From the NCBI GenBank assembly GCA_026874595.1, contig CM049318.1, positions 35,237,956 through 35,301,955 of the forward strand: 64,000 nucleotides of DNA, in the 5' to 3' direction. This DNA is from Sipunculus nudus (taxonomy: Eukaryota; Annelida; Sipuncula; Golfingiida; Sipunculidae). A program made the translations under genes and the position numbers. Shown in pieces: positions 42,401 to 48,760 of the stretch. Each line of letters opens with the position of its first letter. The first letter of the stretch is position 1. Below the pieces are notes generated by a model. It saw only the letters and a program-made list of their open reading frames with translations, ran no database searches and was not told where the DNA came from.

Positions 42401-43466
42401 GGATACTTTTAATCGGTGACCAGGCTGGTTGTAGTTCAGCATGCATATTTTTAACTTCATTGAATAATACCTGGGGGTCGGGTTCAGGGCCTTTTTGGAC
42501 AGCCTCCTGTGTCGTTGCGTCTCGTGTCTCAGGTGCGGGATCACTATGGGTTTGCGTTTCTGACGTAGTCGTGGTGTCCATTTGGGGTGCCTGTGCGGGT
42601 GTTTTGGGCTTAGTACACTTCTTTCTTTTCGATTTACTGCCTGAGACCGGTTGGTCGTCTGTCACACTGCCCGACTGTGGACGGCTTGGAGCGTTTGTTC
42701 TACTTGCTGTTGATGTCATCCGCCGTTTTCGTATTTCTGTTTTATCCGCTGTTTCCTCCGTACTCATCGCCTCTCCGCTTTCACCACCCGCCGTCACATG
42801 TTCATCCGTACACATTTGATCTGCGCTCCCACCAGCGGCATTTGCACTGATTGAAGGCAGGTGCCGCCGGTGCTGTTCTTCCCGCAACGGCCCTGTTATC
42901 GGTCTTTCGTCCAATCCGCCGCTACGCTCTTGTCTGGTGCTGGCACTTGTCTGCATGCGGTGCATGATCCTCGCCCATTCTTTGTCAAGATCCTCGAGTA
43001 AAGAGGATGCCTCATCCGCGTACATATCTATGGCACGAGGAGGAGAACCGGACTGTGGTTGTACTTTTGCTTGTTCAGATGTCGGTATTAAAACGTCGTA
43101 CCCTCCTTCGGTGTGTACGAGAGTTATTGAAGGTTTCCTGCTACGTGCTAATGATGTCAGAAGGCGGATGTCACCTGTCGTCCGCAGGACATTTACATGG
43201 CAATCGTACTTATGTGATATCGCCCGCACCGCGTCGTTTCCGGGTTCAACCCCTTCCTGCAGCTCGTTGTTACCTGTGTGATCCCTTACTACCTGACGCA
43301 ACCTCCCATGCTGGCCTTCGTGCATCCCGTTCATTAGTATGGCCACAGCCCGGAAAAAACTGTTTCCGTCTCTGATGACGTTCTTGCGCGTCCATCCCGT
43401 TTTTTGCAACTGCTCGTCCCATTCCGTCCTGCTCATCGGTGTCGGGTCGGCTGTTTGCCGTGCCAT
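27483..43466 (-). CDS. Giant inner tegument protein with C76 deubiquitinase and OTU-like domains, 5,327 aa
   Basis: Herpesvirus large tegument proteins (UL36 type) link capsid to outer tegument and carry a ubiquitin-specific Cys protease. Here residues about 10-125 resemble an OTU protease, but the catalytic Cys is Ser36 (D-G-N-S-F-F-R) and the terminal His site is Gly122 (G-G-Y-D). Residues 130-1270 are low-complexity. Residues 1270-1450 match the C76 deubiquitinase: candidate nucleophile C1283 (G-K-Q-C; C1287 nearby) and D1407-S-H1409, 124 residues apart. A 67-residue duplication (1500-1610) and a basic, NLS-like patch (about 1628-1655) follow. Then come long coiled-coil stretches (about 1650-3900), a mixed globular region, and a disordered tail with 20-residue repeats (about 5108-5160). 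The frame opens at a TTG (43565); the first ATG is 43466. It diverges from the 513-aa gene 54 bp away. Confidence 0.75.
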   Translation of the reverse strand: MARQTADPTPMSRTEWDEQLQKTGWTRKNVIRDGNSFFRAVAILMNGMHEGQHGRLRQVVRDHTGNNELQEGVEPGNDAVRAISHKYDCHVNVLRTTGDIRLLTSLARSRKPSITLVHTEGGYDVLIPTSEQAKVQPQSGSPPRAIDMYADEASSLLEDLDKEWARIMHRMQTSASTRQERSGGLDERPITGPLREEQHRRHLPSISANAAGGSADQMCTDEHVTAGGESGEAMSTEETADKTEIRKRRMTSTASRTNAPSRPQSGSVTDDQPVSGSKSKRKKCTKPKTPAQAPQMDTTTTSETQTHSDPAPETRDATTQEAVQKGPEPDPQVLFNEVKNMHAELQPAWSPIKSIRAVSPPAMSQINDETDRNVDDDNAAQQLLGQLTMLGAQIPASSSNQDETDFDMMTGEMSLAATELARLQAAEAETERAIREAAQATAERAKLEAAIAAAEIELRQSEAGAQQVADGVYQQGGTGQPNRVPGDTADDTRELTLPTETADHIGHQNVYCAEQCEGGIDLNDILSELFGDGQSNDQGVQTQPADQGASGSVHYQHPFTEDTTFSLPSFDGEDDRKQQDDPVRKTPSDTSNVSSSTGVNTQQRPVTGSSIGQEARGEEGQLSKSDTDETESAVATIIAALEHDERHEEKKVTGDTVNGFVPCPATADGGGTSHHIEQHETDEQESIQEGKAHSTDTTGTQDPPFHSDTAQGTPMRQGQEDILQMAMNQCDIFSASDICPDKVPTAPSVTDLGENAGAEHVAPSVSAVPGDTADKDIPSEHPQHVGENEAPEQDANQHLRTVGETATPVAHTGGAEAARRIADGSPDTGACKKETRGRKGHKSVLKPSNQHSTADKQKEALRKTARRLKRNSVRLSTKILQPRVIHPTPVPDFPKRRPRRQLRVAHVDHPYSKPPGSADEPKCIRKKRLGQRRRASSAQNDRPCQLSSRPADDTVTTPSGSEKAGERPTAADTAGHAKNAEQTTHEENTSGARGESDQMDTTACEQRETSAEECGEMEGDDSAPSTSGDYPTRVMLCDTFEDIKTREYFQLDKGGMYSVDMTLCRPQTPNPSADHASLLAPRVRDSHTVTGAPFMQTEETQDGQEQDDASSVSLTERIQNMPATFEQSMDDSDASDDTLEQHMDESSECEGNVPISVTTMDESDGTVEDEGGVNDARRVPVNTQGKTVASRGDRPCDTETANEGRGSDKQRDMPRSDRPDETRSSSGGPPRHASQKDTTGKDASNTDACDIPPGHPVITKCVTGSFHQGDHQHFLSFSVGKQCVPNCAVALIRCSIEDPETWTTSTLDDILDAGDQLYYSIKGYPVEDAGYVCLDELPETIDCFSRSFSVVSYMYRSDLINRNDFRNTYRTLRMALCDDKGYLSSILILQDCAIAVMQKGSKYYVFDSHSRDMRGKVTPTGTSVLLGFDILAEAIKHITNLAYTLKVNGYESRLYSITENRVDAPVREQTDPVAPVHSTPRADTPVDTQQSDRVDETREEDVASACNTGADEKMEEQDVAASEQHSGQSGAEEMEDVQGDITREETTEEDVATRPAQEQPDDGAGQPNPASACNTGAEADMEEQDVAAYEQHSGPSETEEMEDVQGDITRDEQTPPRSGEGDPGVDDLNTSTRKKLHIKSQPGKASNNRGRPSKGVTHGKMDEHAASLVKRYEEAVKVYNERRDTLAHFCAICTSKVVGNIEEVEEMKQKLTMLKTKALRARTNIPSSQGVDIPLIVKKKVERKHKINIMPNTAKATKALDKAETEAAKREKKENDQTIADMRAGLLNELRDPSVTYDDVKRNESKYQHVLPITPAEEKDAKSTVDAWMTNMADYIEYALIHIEKKAEESPSMLAEPPRGVPGIFWLHKETDTQVATGRALLEMYRVLRASAVDHNKTLIDMVDQLKAWLENASLQCVHDKIGACLETWYELDASVLDERVDAMLGQIMPQLRLMRLRIRSGTSGDDEKSLRRMKIKITCMQEDLRELLRSVYESAAQYRVTSKKNGQWHNTLTETEKKLQKELKQIEQDIAAVSARVVSLPQLRKSHRKRMNVPLTPLTETEPTEGPPSAPETASVRENQSDEVNNDRHENDPLTRDETRRILTEKNTPMQVRIATIAQRCPEVKKWNTRVSKAKDDYASHKRHLEEIIKRCMGTECSSCTEAASFIQTIDELEGDGQSLRRTTKNVLMKDHGIPAEIWDELRVIAEVYAIPDLPDTEKVRTKLRAQLEKLSKQEKDAERKQLLQLVKSGQLEYARARNVVQSLLPLQKDDVSFGKQAVEVWVNNVVKDVEIALSDYEQSCPPGCDAPPEKLPCYICLLEKPDSTGAELQELLGVCKDVYNASHNDSREDKLNRLIAWARQPGTKPILKGLRCCFKNVWNAESEELEKQINEHVSRVDEMFRNVDASYTSDESNRKNVTLLEEHIEKVSQVKKSLSWCEDKAAAWLQKLGGNQDQPFDVKGCRSDGLKKILQLLNAKNDKANALIGKLQGWKTAEHVQAQTASSPGQSSTVRGTGDDELIARTHAAQTAAAETAAAETAWLKEVLVATEQYNTSTEKTRAWIQACKTFQFENTRDIDMYKKELDQQVGVLDIHNSTLDKLRRGNCVVDGTLVASKDATFWGNKEKEQIRFKKTEPITRTQIEEAKRVMQTKRKELEAKEKRQRREEIVRDLTASGTLTDVTSNLAQYMDTIYPLTKEEVTDLCLHCSHWTDRLTEDVERLAHAYTSGLDDGASQDAPRCIADEVPAVFGLLEHMCSDNSDKKQQYQRKRKEAETLLEIYQNLRAEQCARDTDNASRIQFLTERAWRETTPKRTSNVLLHCIIQVFNEWTDQTVRDCTETVRGSASAIQASSEDIESFSKDGMHHLITTWDQTGLDQANNQLRDSQKRLNDTLNALTAAKAAAGTHWNKGDGGFAKKLHTADKSINAAIHQIQLLNVRAEHLRQKTDMDNKHTGSDHGEPADHVTEAYNKLLTTGLSEKANLPDTILQHVNRCGPTDEVTRMLDSLFRHLARVLECPTRLQDQVRFGTQLGVKQLGTSDIPLAKRLYRLVDIVAARTGTRTTYRQELEAGHVVISGIESAGNAISHMITDRLKQSVENLYPQTPAWTSVTANLDRLHNMMEMHDMEHTKRSCMADMFETKLKYVETAAQEATTNVDNSFQSVSYALYSLRHIQNELNMLKQEIAKEPDSVNKQERVGKAEKMLKQRYISHLRKQLEGVIKDILKDAIQEMQDILVNYHLTDEHVHYQCIAHRTCNVRELLNRCYQLLQENAHWGGTDGMFITGGTGNNVMTLLKQLKPDDVKWFDGLVGLLNKSVDATLGSTKNLAQSIRRWAFEQGEKILRSEIPADSRLDPTEDVPDLREWLDKASRMGERVQSSLSTVSWILQSQEYQYVYDLVAGTLTAFQTLALQITGSSYQTALKYADNFKQSVHAIVDRIRNDISSGHQLIVAETALFHGQPCDDVTVAGKGISVNLHNIIRHTGELQDILQDAMTIIYSFRYAHTWLIQTVYPSWNRTQSAIQDSLQRLQNEVSTYIPQYILDAWIKQLDDKSSQLFLDWLQAKIYTETQVSTHLHTCYGTRNFMHESANTQQQIIQLTKRAVDKEHDRRTTLIENNVSACKEFLQRKVNEQNRNPDTDDLRNGIKTLIDKCIRTVERHCEHGKLIIQCILTSCKWYEHICNRYMDDTRALMGKKYTEEMSHSQTDNMRSVPDIMSCVVEQLAADIEEDVTQRMLILADKLHLDLISLHTEQMTYHANALSVHHTLGCLASLMVFSLFDMQQQQLHDYTHVEGRLTECRRSVQQAVQMSVAIMEYTEQNLRNLLQHDSIPFGTVGSYKADVQNKREELSRMMMEAEDAFSRLQHTWPSTTEIRINITENVSLQVLNEVYNTCKTRIDAYQAFLELIQRATHLDTPDERRECEESWWCDGMVVRERLMTAFVRHVSHDDTDDKENLKRVRVWLDNIPKVYKCTLSQKDVRQLHQEKTHNIYKKSQKENNWGSCVEYDSRAECDLLFKQVISYQSGTGIMLHPFPDALRQLCSAWLARVNCQMDQQARMLTVLKKNNITVGYETWNSTRVIMDVCVSGYTYPSDPGGWLPEECLNHMVHVVLRTQPSPLQERVLVQAHLSLHVCMQEVTHGNVDNPRSHYSFAHIDDVYATKPPGVPLVAVVANSTSLGFTRLMRKPEPNTCSSLYEIIGPVSAWMHIREQSDGHNELDAAAYHMSVVRPLLSEDTVMFLNDPSTFQTQCTIFQQFFKARGEHDIALSTREGARYEGNWLFTCTNENDCYTVPQCDMDTIFCCTTGLAQAAGRQDSSSEHITVEAALPFSREPLDRITTKQTVSVTDLIPNDGTSNTSGLYKVARHVFRVLECVYPLITRQTLEALKAEHGRQTGVETRSDGVKGWWISSQKAQETWHCLWVYGIRFCLAMKKVNSARAINGEQDVGPWGELPTFFNVCGRPVYNLKDKDLFQWVRMTDSIISDTGRTSHLFWLATCTAAVFAFCGSNVHWGLKALLGKTGLHHYVLSKDIPTRWSTNNQPRWDDRLCLRVAETLRGFMAYAVTAGRMIDSEVLETLWAQHGHGVGSVWDHILEEYTHLPTRCGNENNGFQFEEREVAMHEAADMQRSVLQHVYGLDKPEEYVQDGSNVRAYDVSWPCSGMKSKAQGWCRFDVILFSLVTGIPLATCYDTVAGSKIPFHREWTNSTYNPNVDSIIDPASAYPAPLTADTCPTDILRYFFSFDQSALPLFAALPRSSASSSTHVPVNKYLDGLRGSTFIPIISVQILTDGLNTDGGERFLPTGYAVANEHNEKVNQLSFTYGERICGPVEVERGWFRRVYRVRTTKASDDAGLIPWCDRGHLECVSSDQHPEFPLQMYTNEEVARPNDNETQFRVDELSDTELQNLNVQQHHMTQGHTGSEDDGVSLFHEIQQTEELLNSNSRDISPLPVSQTASDTSCANIQSKSDDDVQEHLPHRKQHRSYELCDDVTIHGKMGSGPYAQQRAGISREITESFANMSIGDIRTLSGTAETQNVSSDTYETGDRQRLKSHSQPNRPLIHKSKHPNTRRREKGLRLKDTQSHDNIIPNRTNIPAKPTIHVSMLTDPVQTALQHISPYTKVSTESKVIAPQYGAPKTKVPTETGVTEPQYRAPYANVSTKSDVTQSQESDTLLGISIHTTDARDTSYVKDATGAREDHRKNVKNEDTRRQGVQFVYEDQPSRSYQREGQPSTLFGSREMTATPRSPRSSREFVPVDIPVDRHVEHRNMHVPTPGVHKHQTQTKGPIHDSELFTVLCNTLNTIRQTQPLAILPPRKGRNLNDEYDLIRLYMSDE
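27985..28140 (-). repeat. 60-bp in-frame repeats in the tegument tail
   Basis: About two and a half diverged copies of a 60-bp unit encode a 20-residue motif around P-Q-Y-x-A-P...K-V-S/P-T. They lie near the C-terminus of the giant tegument protein. Confidence 0.55.
38637..38960 (-). repeat. 201-bp in-frame duplication in the tegument gene
   Basis: Two copies start at about 38640 and 38841, 201 bp (67 codons) apart. Both encode A-C-N-T-G-A, then M-E-E-Q-D-V-A-A and E-M-E-D-V-Q-G-D-I-T-R. About 125 bp of each copy is strongly conserved. Confidence 0.75.
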
Positions 43467-43520
43467 TTTTATTATTGGAACTGTCTGACCTCTACAATGT
43501 CCGTTTTGCACTGACGTTTG

Positions 43521-45062
43521 ATGACGCCCTTTTCCCGTCACAGCAAGGGACGACGTGAGGGACAAAGTTCACCATTGCGGATCCCAAATAAGTTGCCCTC
43601 CGTGACCCATCAACACGTGATGGAACAGGCTTTCAAGTTCGATCAAATGAGCAGGGACCGCTTCATGCGGACACAGAATCGCCGGCTGGAGACAAGCCTG
43701 CCGGAACACATCCGCCGCAAAGCCATAGCCGTGTTGCCGAGGGTTCCAGAGACTTACCTCCATGGGGTGTTCGTAGGCGACCATGACGTCAGAAAGTACA
43801 AAGGGGAGTACACGGACATAGTGAGGTTAAAGACGCAACCCGTCCGGGAAAGTTTGGGCAGGGCGGGGGCAGAATTGCCCATAAATGTCGACCTCAGCCA
43901 CCTGGCGACCACAGGGCCTGGCCCCGTCGACGTTTCCGATTCTTCAGCACCGACTGTGGCCCACCCGAAACATTTCGTCCCTGGGCTGTTAATGTTCACA
44001 CGTCGGCGTCTGCACCTGCTGGACGCGGACGCAAAGATGAAGGACAGACTACGTGTGCAGCAATCGGGTCTCACGTACGCCGAGAGATTATGCGAAGTGA
44101 TACAGGATGCTAGCGACGCCCTCATTTCACGCGTGGAAGGACCGGACACGGACGGCTATTTACATCAGGTGCAGGGGAAATCGTCCTACGGCCGACAGGT
44201 TCCAATGAAGTCTCTGCTGGCAGCACTTCACAGTCGGAGACTCAAAGACAAAACATCTGTCTTTGTCAACACCATCACTGATTGCATGGCTGATGTCACC
44301 GTGGACGCTATGCAGGACGCCAAAAAACTCGGCAAGCAGTGGGACCCAGTGGGACTCTTCACAGAAAACTTCATTCCGTCAGGAGTGTACATAGGCTGTC
44401 ACAACACGAGCGGTGGTTCACTGCTGGACGCACCTGTCAACCAGTGCAATTTGCCACACGCTGTCCGTCTGTGCGTGTCAGGGCGGCCTCGGGACGCCGC
44501 CGATAAGGTGCATGCGCATTGTAACACGTTCATCCCTCCTTCCGATGAAAAGCTACAGTTGTGGTGTCCCGTCGAAAATTACATCGATATGGACCTATGT
44601 TACCACACTGAGGACGACGAATATTACGACGAATATAAAGTCATGTACGACCGCTCTGGTGCATTCGATGGAACGCCAACGCGGATAAATGATTTCCAAC
44701 TGTTTTTTGTCGTGGCCATGTTGGAACAAGATAAGATTGGGCTGTATATCGTTAAGTCAACCAAAACAGCCAGACACGTGTCACGGCACGTCCACCGCTA
44801 CGTCGGGACAGGTGTGGGTCGTGTGAGGCGCACATTCTGTGCCACTTTGGAAATGGCCAAGTGTCGATCGGTTTCAGTACAGGACGCGAAGAAAAACCTG
44901 TTTTCTGTTCTAACAAGAACAGCGGCGTGGGCAGCGTCTTTCCGTTTGGGGCGCGTGCGACAGTTTGCTTCTAATGTACCGTGTGTGGAAGTGAGAGACG
45001 GCCGCGTGTATTTTCCCTATTTCTTGCTTGATCTTGATACAAAATACACTTATGCTTTTTGA
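43521..45062 (+). CDS. Hypothetical protein, 513 aa
   Basis: I do not recognise this protein. It has a basic N-terminal 20 residues and a globular body. An acidic Asp/Glu/Tyr-rich patch (about residues 355-375) is followed by a Lys/Arg/His-rich region (about 415-435). The C-terminus is Tyr/Phe-rich. There is no signal or membrane segment. The open frame begins with a TTG at 43518, so the ATG at 43521 is used. This leaves 54 bp to the divergent tegument start, implying a compact shared promoter. AATAAA lies 57 bp past the stop. It is the last viral-looking gene before the repeat/tRNA island. Confidence 0.65.
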   Translation: MTPFSRHSKGRREGQSSPLRIPNKLPSVTHQHVMEQAFKFDQMSRDRFMRTQNRRLETSLPEHIRRKAIAVLPRVPETYLHGVFVGDHDVRKYKGEYTDIVRLKTQPVRESLGRAGAELPINVDLSHLATTGPGPVDVSDSSAPTVAHPKHFVPGLLMFTRRRLHLLDADAKMKDRLRVQQSGLTYAERLCEVIQDASDALISRVEGPDTDGYLHQVQGKSSYGRQVPMKSLLAALHSRRLKDKTSVFVNTITDCMADVTVDAMQDAKKLGKQWDPVGLFTENFIPSGVYIGCHNTSGGSLLDAPVNQCNLPHAVRLCVSGRPRDAADKVHAHCNTFIPPSDEKLQLWCPVENYIDMDLCYHTEDDEYYDEYKVMYDRSGAFDGTPTRINDFQLFFVVAMLEQDKIGLYIVKSTKTARHVSRHVHRYVGTGVGRVRRTFCATLEMAKCRSVSVQDAKKNLFSVLTRTAAWAASFRLGRVRQFASNVPCVEVRDGRVYFPYFLLDLDTKYTYAF

Positions 45063-45118
45063 TGATATGGAACGTGTGTGATAAACAACAAGGCATTGTA
45101 TAGGAAATTGTTGTTCCC

Positions 45119-45124
45119 AATAAA
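45119..45124 (+). terminator. Poly(A) signal for the 513-aa gene
   Basis: AATAAA 57 bp past the stop at 45062. Confidence 0.6.
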
Positions 45125-45794
45125 AACCACATATTGTGCTTTGAAAAATGAATCATCTATGTTTTTCTTCATATATCTGTTATATGTGTTGTTGTACGCT
45201 GTATGTTTTTAAATACAATTTGTTTCACTACCATCTCTCACCAACGTCCAAATGCCCCCATTTATTATTTTGTGTACATGGTGTGTGTGTGTGTGCGTGC
45301 ATTCAGGTTATGTGGCATATAAACCCCGCACATTGCAGGTTAAATTTAATATCTATCACAAACAGACCAAAAAGAAACGACATAAACGTACTATTGTGTC
45401 ACATAAAGGGGGTAAAACCTTACCACAATCTACACAACGCAAACAATTATGCTTCATACGATCAATTATCAGGTAAACTGGTTCATTAAATACGTCATGT
45501 GTAGTGACTGTTATATTAGTGTTGGTAATATACGATAGGGGGCGCTGCCTCATACAGCACTGGTCAACACAACAAAATAGCCCTTTGCCGGACAACGGTC
45601 TACATGACATTTACGAAATACCTGCTACAATTTTAGGAAAAATATGCCTCCAACGTTCCACGAGTAACATTTACGATATCTTCACCAAAGATTTAAATGT
45701 GTCCACAACCCTACTATATAAACAGGCCGGCTCTATAATACTATCAGTTGAGAGCGCTGTATGGGCGCTTTTGGGTCCCAGACGGCTCCCCTGT

Positions 45795-45965
45795 GTCTGT
45801 GACGTCACACTTTCCATCAGCCAATCAAATCAAGGAACAGTACCTATTCATGATAACATAAGAAACTTACGTACACAAAGCATGTAGTCCCTGTGGCGCA
45901 ACGGTTAGCGCGTCCGGCTGTTAATCGGAAGGTTGGTGGTTCGAGCCCACCCAGGGACGTTATAC
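45795..45965 (+). repeat. 171-bp tRNA-bearing direct repeat, copy 1
   Basis: It is about 90% identical to 50870-51040 over the same length. It comprises about 90 bp of 5' flank (GTCTGTGACGTCA...CATGTA), the tRNA and GTTATAC after it. The shared 5' flank shows that the whole unit was copied. Confidence 0.8.
45887..45959 (+). tRNA. tRNA-Asn (anticodon GTT)
   Basis: A full cloverleaf can be drawn. The acceptor stem is GTCCCTG/CAGGGAC and the D arm GCGC...GCGC. The anticodon stem TCCGG/TCGGA carries loop CTGTTAA (anticodon 45920-45922), and the T arm is GGTGG-TTCGAGC-CCACC. A and B box-like internal promoters are present, and TTTT at about 45978 may stop RNA polymerase III. The sequence closely fits animal tRNA-Asn, although the D loop is one base short. 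Confidence 0.85.
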
Positions 45966-46152
45966 CTCTATGGGCGCTTTTGGCTCCCAGACGGCTCCCC
46001 TGTGGGGGAGGGGGGGACTTGAGGGGGGGAGGGGGCGGCCCCTCCCTCTGCCTTATGTCAAGAAGTAGTAGAGTTGTGGCCTGTGGCCACCAGGGGTCGG
46101 TTGTGTGGTTCAAGTCAGAAGTAGACCAGTTGTAGGTTTGGGGATCGCCGGC

Positions 46153-46173
46153 GGGGGGGGGGGGGGGGGGGGG
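46153..46173. repeat. Homopolymer of 21 G
   Basis: An uninterrupted G run in the left outer arm of the foldback structure. It is prone to slippage and assembly error. Confidence 0.9.
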
Positions 46174-46239
46174 AAGAAGAGTCGGTAGGATGTGAAAGGT
46201 CGATTGGGGTCGCCGAGGTCGGATGTGAAAGGTCAGTAT

Positions 46240-46440
46240 GCTTAACCATGGGGGGAACAGGGGAGTTCTGTGTGGGATCGGCCGGGGGGGGGTACAGGGT
46301 AGTCATGGGTGGGATCGCCCGGGGGGGGGGGTGGTACAGGGTAGTCCTGGGTGGGATCGCTCAGGGGGGGTACAGGGGAGTCGTGGGTGGGATCGCCCAG
46401 GGGGGAGGGGGGACAGGGGAGTCCTGGTTGGGATCGGAGA
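46240..46440. repeat. G-rich short tandem repeats, left arm
   Basis: About four units of 40-50 bp, each with GGTGGGATCG followed by a G run and ACAGGG(T/G)AGT. This is the counterpart of the C-rich units at 48905-49250. G4-forming potential is high. Confidence 0.7.
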
Positions 46441-46589
46441 TGCATGAGAATGGTTAAAGAGTGTTCATCGGATATCATCGGTACTGGAAAAGCCACAGAT
46501 GTGCAACGCATGTCAAAGCACTATGGGATCGTTCAGATCCCCACAGAGGGTCTCTGCTTGGACCGAGGCCCCTATAGAAATTTCTCCAC

Positions 46590-47880
46590 AAGGGTCGTGG
46601 TGGGGGCTTCGCCCCCGGGGATAATACTTTATGGGGGATCGATCCCTACAAAGAATATACCCCGGGGGCGAAGCCCCCATAAGGAATTACATGGAAGGCC
46701 CGTGGTGGGGGCCTCGCCCCCGGGAAAAATATTTTATGGGGGATCGATCCCTAAAAAGAATATACACTGGGGGCGAGGCCCCCATAAGGAACTACATGGA
46801 AGACCCGTGGTGGGGGCCTCGCCCCCAGGGGATAATACTTTATGTGGGATCGATCCCTACAAAGAATATACACAGGGGGCGAGGCCCCCATAAGGAATTA
46901 CATGGAAGGCCCGTGGTGGGGGCCTCGCCCCCGGGAATAATATTTTATGTGGGATCGATCCCTACAAAGAATATACACTGGGGGCGAGGCCCCCATAAGG
47001 AATTACATGGAAGGCCCGTGGTGGGGGCCTCGCCCCCAGGGGATAATACTTTATGTGGGATCGATCCCTACAAAGAATATACACAGGGGGCGAGGCCCCC
47101 ATAAGGAATTACATGGAAGGCCCGTGGTGGGGGCCTCGCCCCCGGGAATAATATTTTATGTGGGATCGATCCCTACAAAGAATATACACTGGGGGCGAGG
47201 CCCCCATAAGGAATTACATGGAAGGTCCGTGGTGGGGGCCTCGCCCCCAGGGGATAATACTTTATGTGGGATCGATCCCTACAAAGAATATACACAGGGG
47301 GCGAGGCCCCCATAAGGAATTACATGGAAGGCCCGTGGTGGGGGCCTCGCCCCCGGGAATAATATTTTATGTGGGATCGATCCCTACAAAGAATATACAC
47401 TGGGGGCGAGGCCCCCATAAGGAATTACATGGAAGGCCCGTGGTGGGGGCCTCGCCCCCAGGGGATAATACTTTATGTGGGATCGATCCCTACAAAGAAT
47501 ATACACAGGGGGCGAGGCCCCCATAAGGAATTACATGGAAGGCCCGTGGTGGGGGCCTCGCCCCCGGGAATAATATTTTATGGGGGATCGATCCCTAAAA
47601 AGAATATACACTGGGGGCGAGGCCCCCATAAGGAACTATATGGAAGACCCGTGGTGGGGGCCTCGCCCCCGGGGATAATACTTTATGTGGGATCGATCCC
47701 TACAAAGAATATACACAGGGGGCGAGGCCCCCATAAGGAATTACATGGAAGGCCCGTTGTGGGGGCCTCGCCCCCAGGGGATAATACTTTATACTGGATC
47801 GATCCCTACAAAGAATATACCCCGGGGGCGAGGCCCCCATAAGGATTTACATGGAGGGCCCGTGGTGGGGGCCTCGCCCC
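46590..47880. repeat. 105/106-bp tandem repeat array, left arm (about 12 units)
   Basis: Each unit contains GGGGGCCTCGCCCCC, the palindrome GGGATCGATCCC and the inverse GGGGGCGAGGCCCCC. The palindrome recurs at 46635, 46740, 46846, 46951, 47057, 47162, 47268, 47373, 47479, 47584 and 47689, with a variant near 47795. Spacing alternates 105 and 106 bp through 47479, so the true repeat is a 211-bp two-unit block. 211 is not a multiple of 3, so it is not a coding repeat. Confidence 0.9.
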
Positions 47881-47906
47881 CTGGGAATATTCATTTTACG
47901 GATCGA

Positions 47907-47959
47907 GGCGCCGAAGGCGCCCCCCATACATACATCTGTGTATTGGCGCCTTCGGCGCC
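47907..47959. repeat. Central hairpin of the foldback structure
   Basis: GGCGCCGAAGGCGCC (47907-47921) pairs perfectly with GGCGCCTTCGGCGCC (47945-47959) across a 23-bp loop. Each arm is itself nearly palindromic. This is the symmetry centre near 47933. Confidence 0.85.
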
Positions 47960-48760
47960 CCGATCCCCATACTGTATTCTCCCGGGGGCGAGGCCCCCAC
48001 CGCGATCCTTCCATATATTTCCTTATGGGGGCCTCGCCCCCTGTGTGTATTCTTTTTAGGGATCGATCCCCCATAAAGTATTATCCCCTGGGGGCGAGGC
48101 CCCCACAACGGGCCTTCCATGTAATTCCTTATGGGGGCCTCGCCCCCTGTGTATATTCTTTGTAGGGATCGATCCCACATAAAGTATTATCCCCTGGGGG
48201 CGAGGCCCCCACCACGGGTCTTCCATATAGTTCCTTATGGGGGCCTCGCCCCCAGTGTATATTCTTTTTAGGGATCGATCCCCCATAAAATATTATTCCC
48301 GGGGGCGAGGCCCCCACCACGGGCCTTCCATGTAATTCCTTATGGGGGCCTCGCCCCCTGTGTATATTCTTTGTAGGGATCGATCCAACATAAAGTATTA
48401 TCCCCTGGGGGCGAGGCCCCCACCACGGGCCTTCCATGTAATTCCTTATGGGGGCCTCGCCCCCAGTGTATATTCTTTGTAGGGATCGATCCCACATAAA
48501 ATATTATTCCCGGGGGCGAGACCCCCACCACGATCCTTCCATGTAATTCCTTATGGGGGCCTCGCCCCCTGTGTATATTCTTTTTAGGGATCGATCCCCC
48601 ATAAAGTATTATCCCCTGGGGGCGAGGCCCCCACCACGGGCCCTCCATGTAATTCCTTATGGGGGCCTCGCCCCCTGTGTGTATTCTTTTTAGGGATCGA
48701 TCCCCCATAAAGTATTATCCCCTGGGGGCGAGGCCCCCACCACGACCCCTGTGGAGAAAC
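47960..48760. repeat. 105/106-bp tandem repeat array, right arm (7 units)
   Basis: Inverted copies of the left-arm units. The GGGATCGATCCC palindrome, or a one-base variant, starts at 48059, 48165, 48271, 48376, 48482, 48587 and 48693. Confidence 0.9.

Larger units (their letters stand above)
45760..46004. repeat. 36-bp direct repeats flanking a tRNA-bearing segment
   Basis: The 36-bp segment at 45760-45795 recurs at 45969-46004 with a single G/C difference. Between them lies a tRNA-bearing segment that is missing from the right arm of the inverted repeat. This is what an insertion with duplicated junction, or a recombination event, would leave. Confidence 0.7.

Noticed and set aside
27644-43375. 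Numerous + strand open frames of 60-280 codons
   Set aside because: They are antisense shadows of the giant tegument gene; none has independent features such as a promoter or domain.
43467-43565. Longer tegument N-terminus from 43565
   Set aside because: The codon there is TTG; the first ATG is at 43466, which also avoids overlap with the divergent gene.
45148-45489. 113-codon open frame next to a poly(A) signal
   Set aside because: AT-rich, microsatellite-containing sequence with no protein-like composition.
46590-48760. Possible CRISPR array
   Set aside because: The units are tandem with no unique spacers, and the context is a eukaryotic-type virus.
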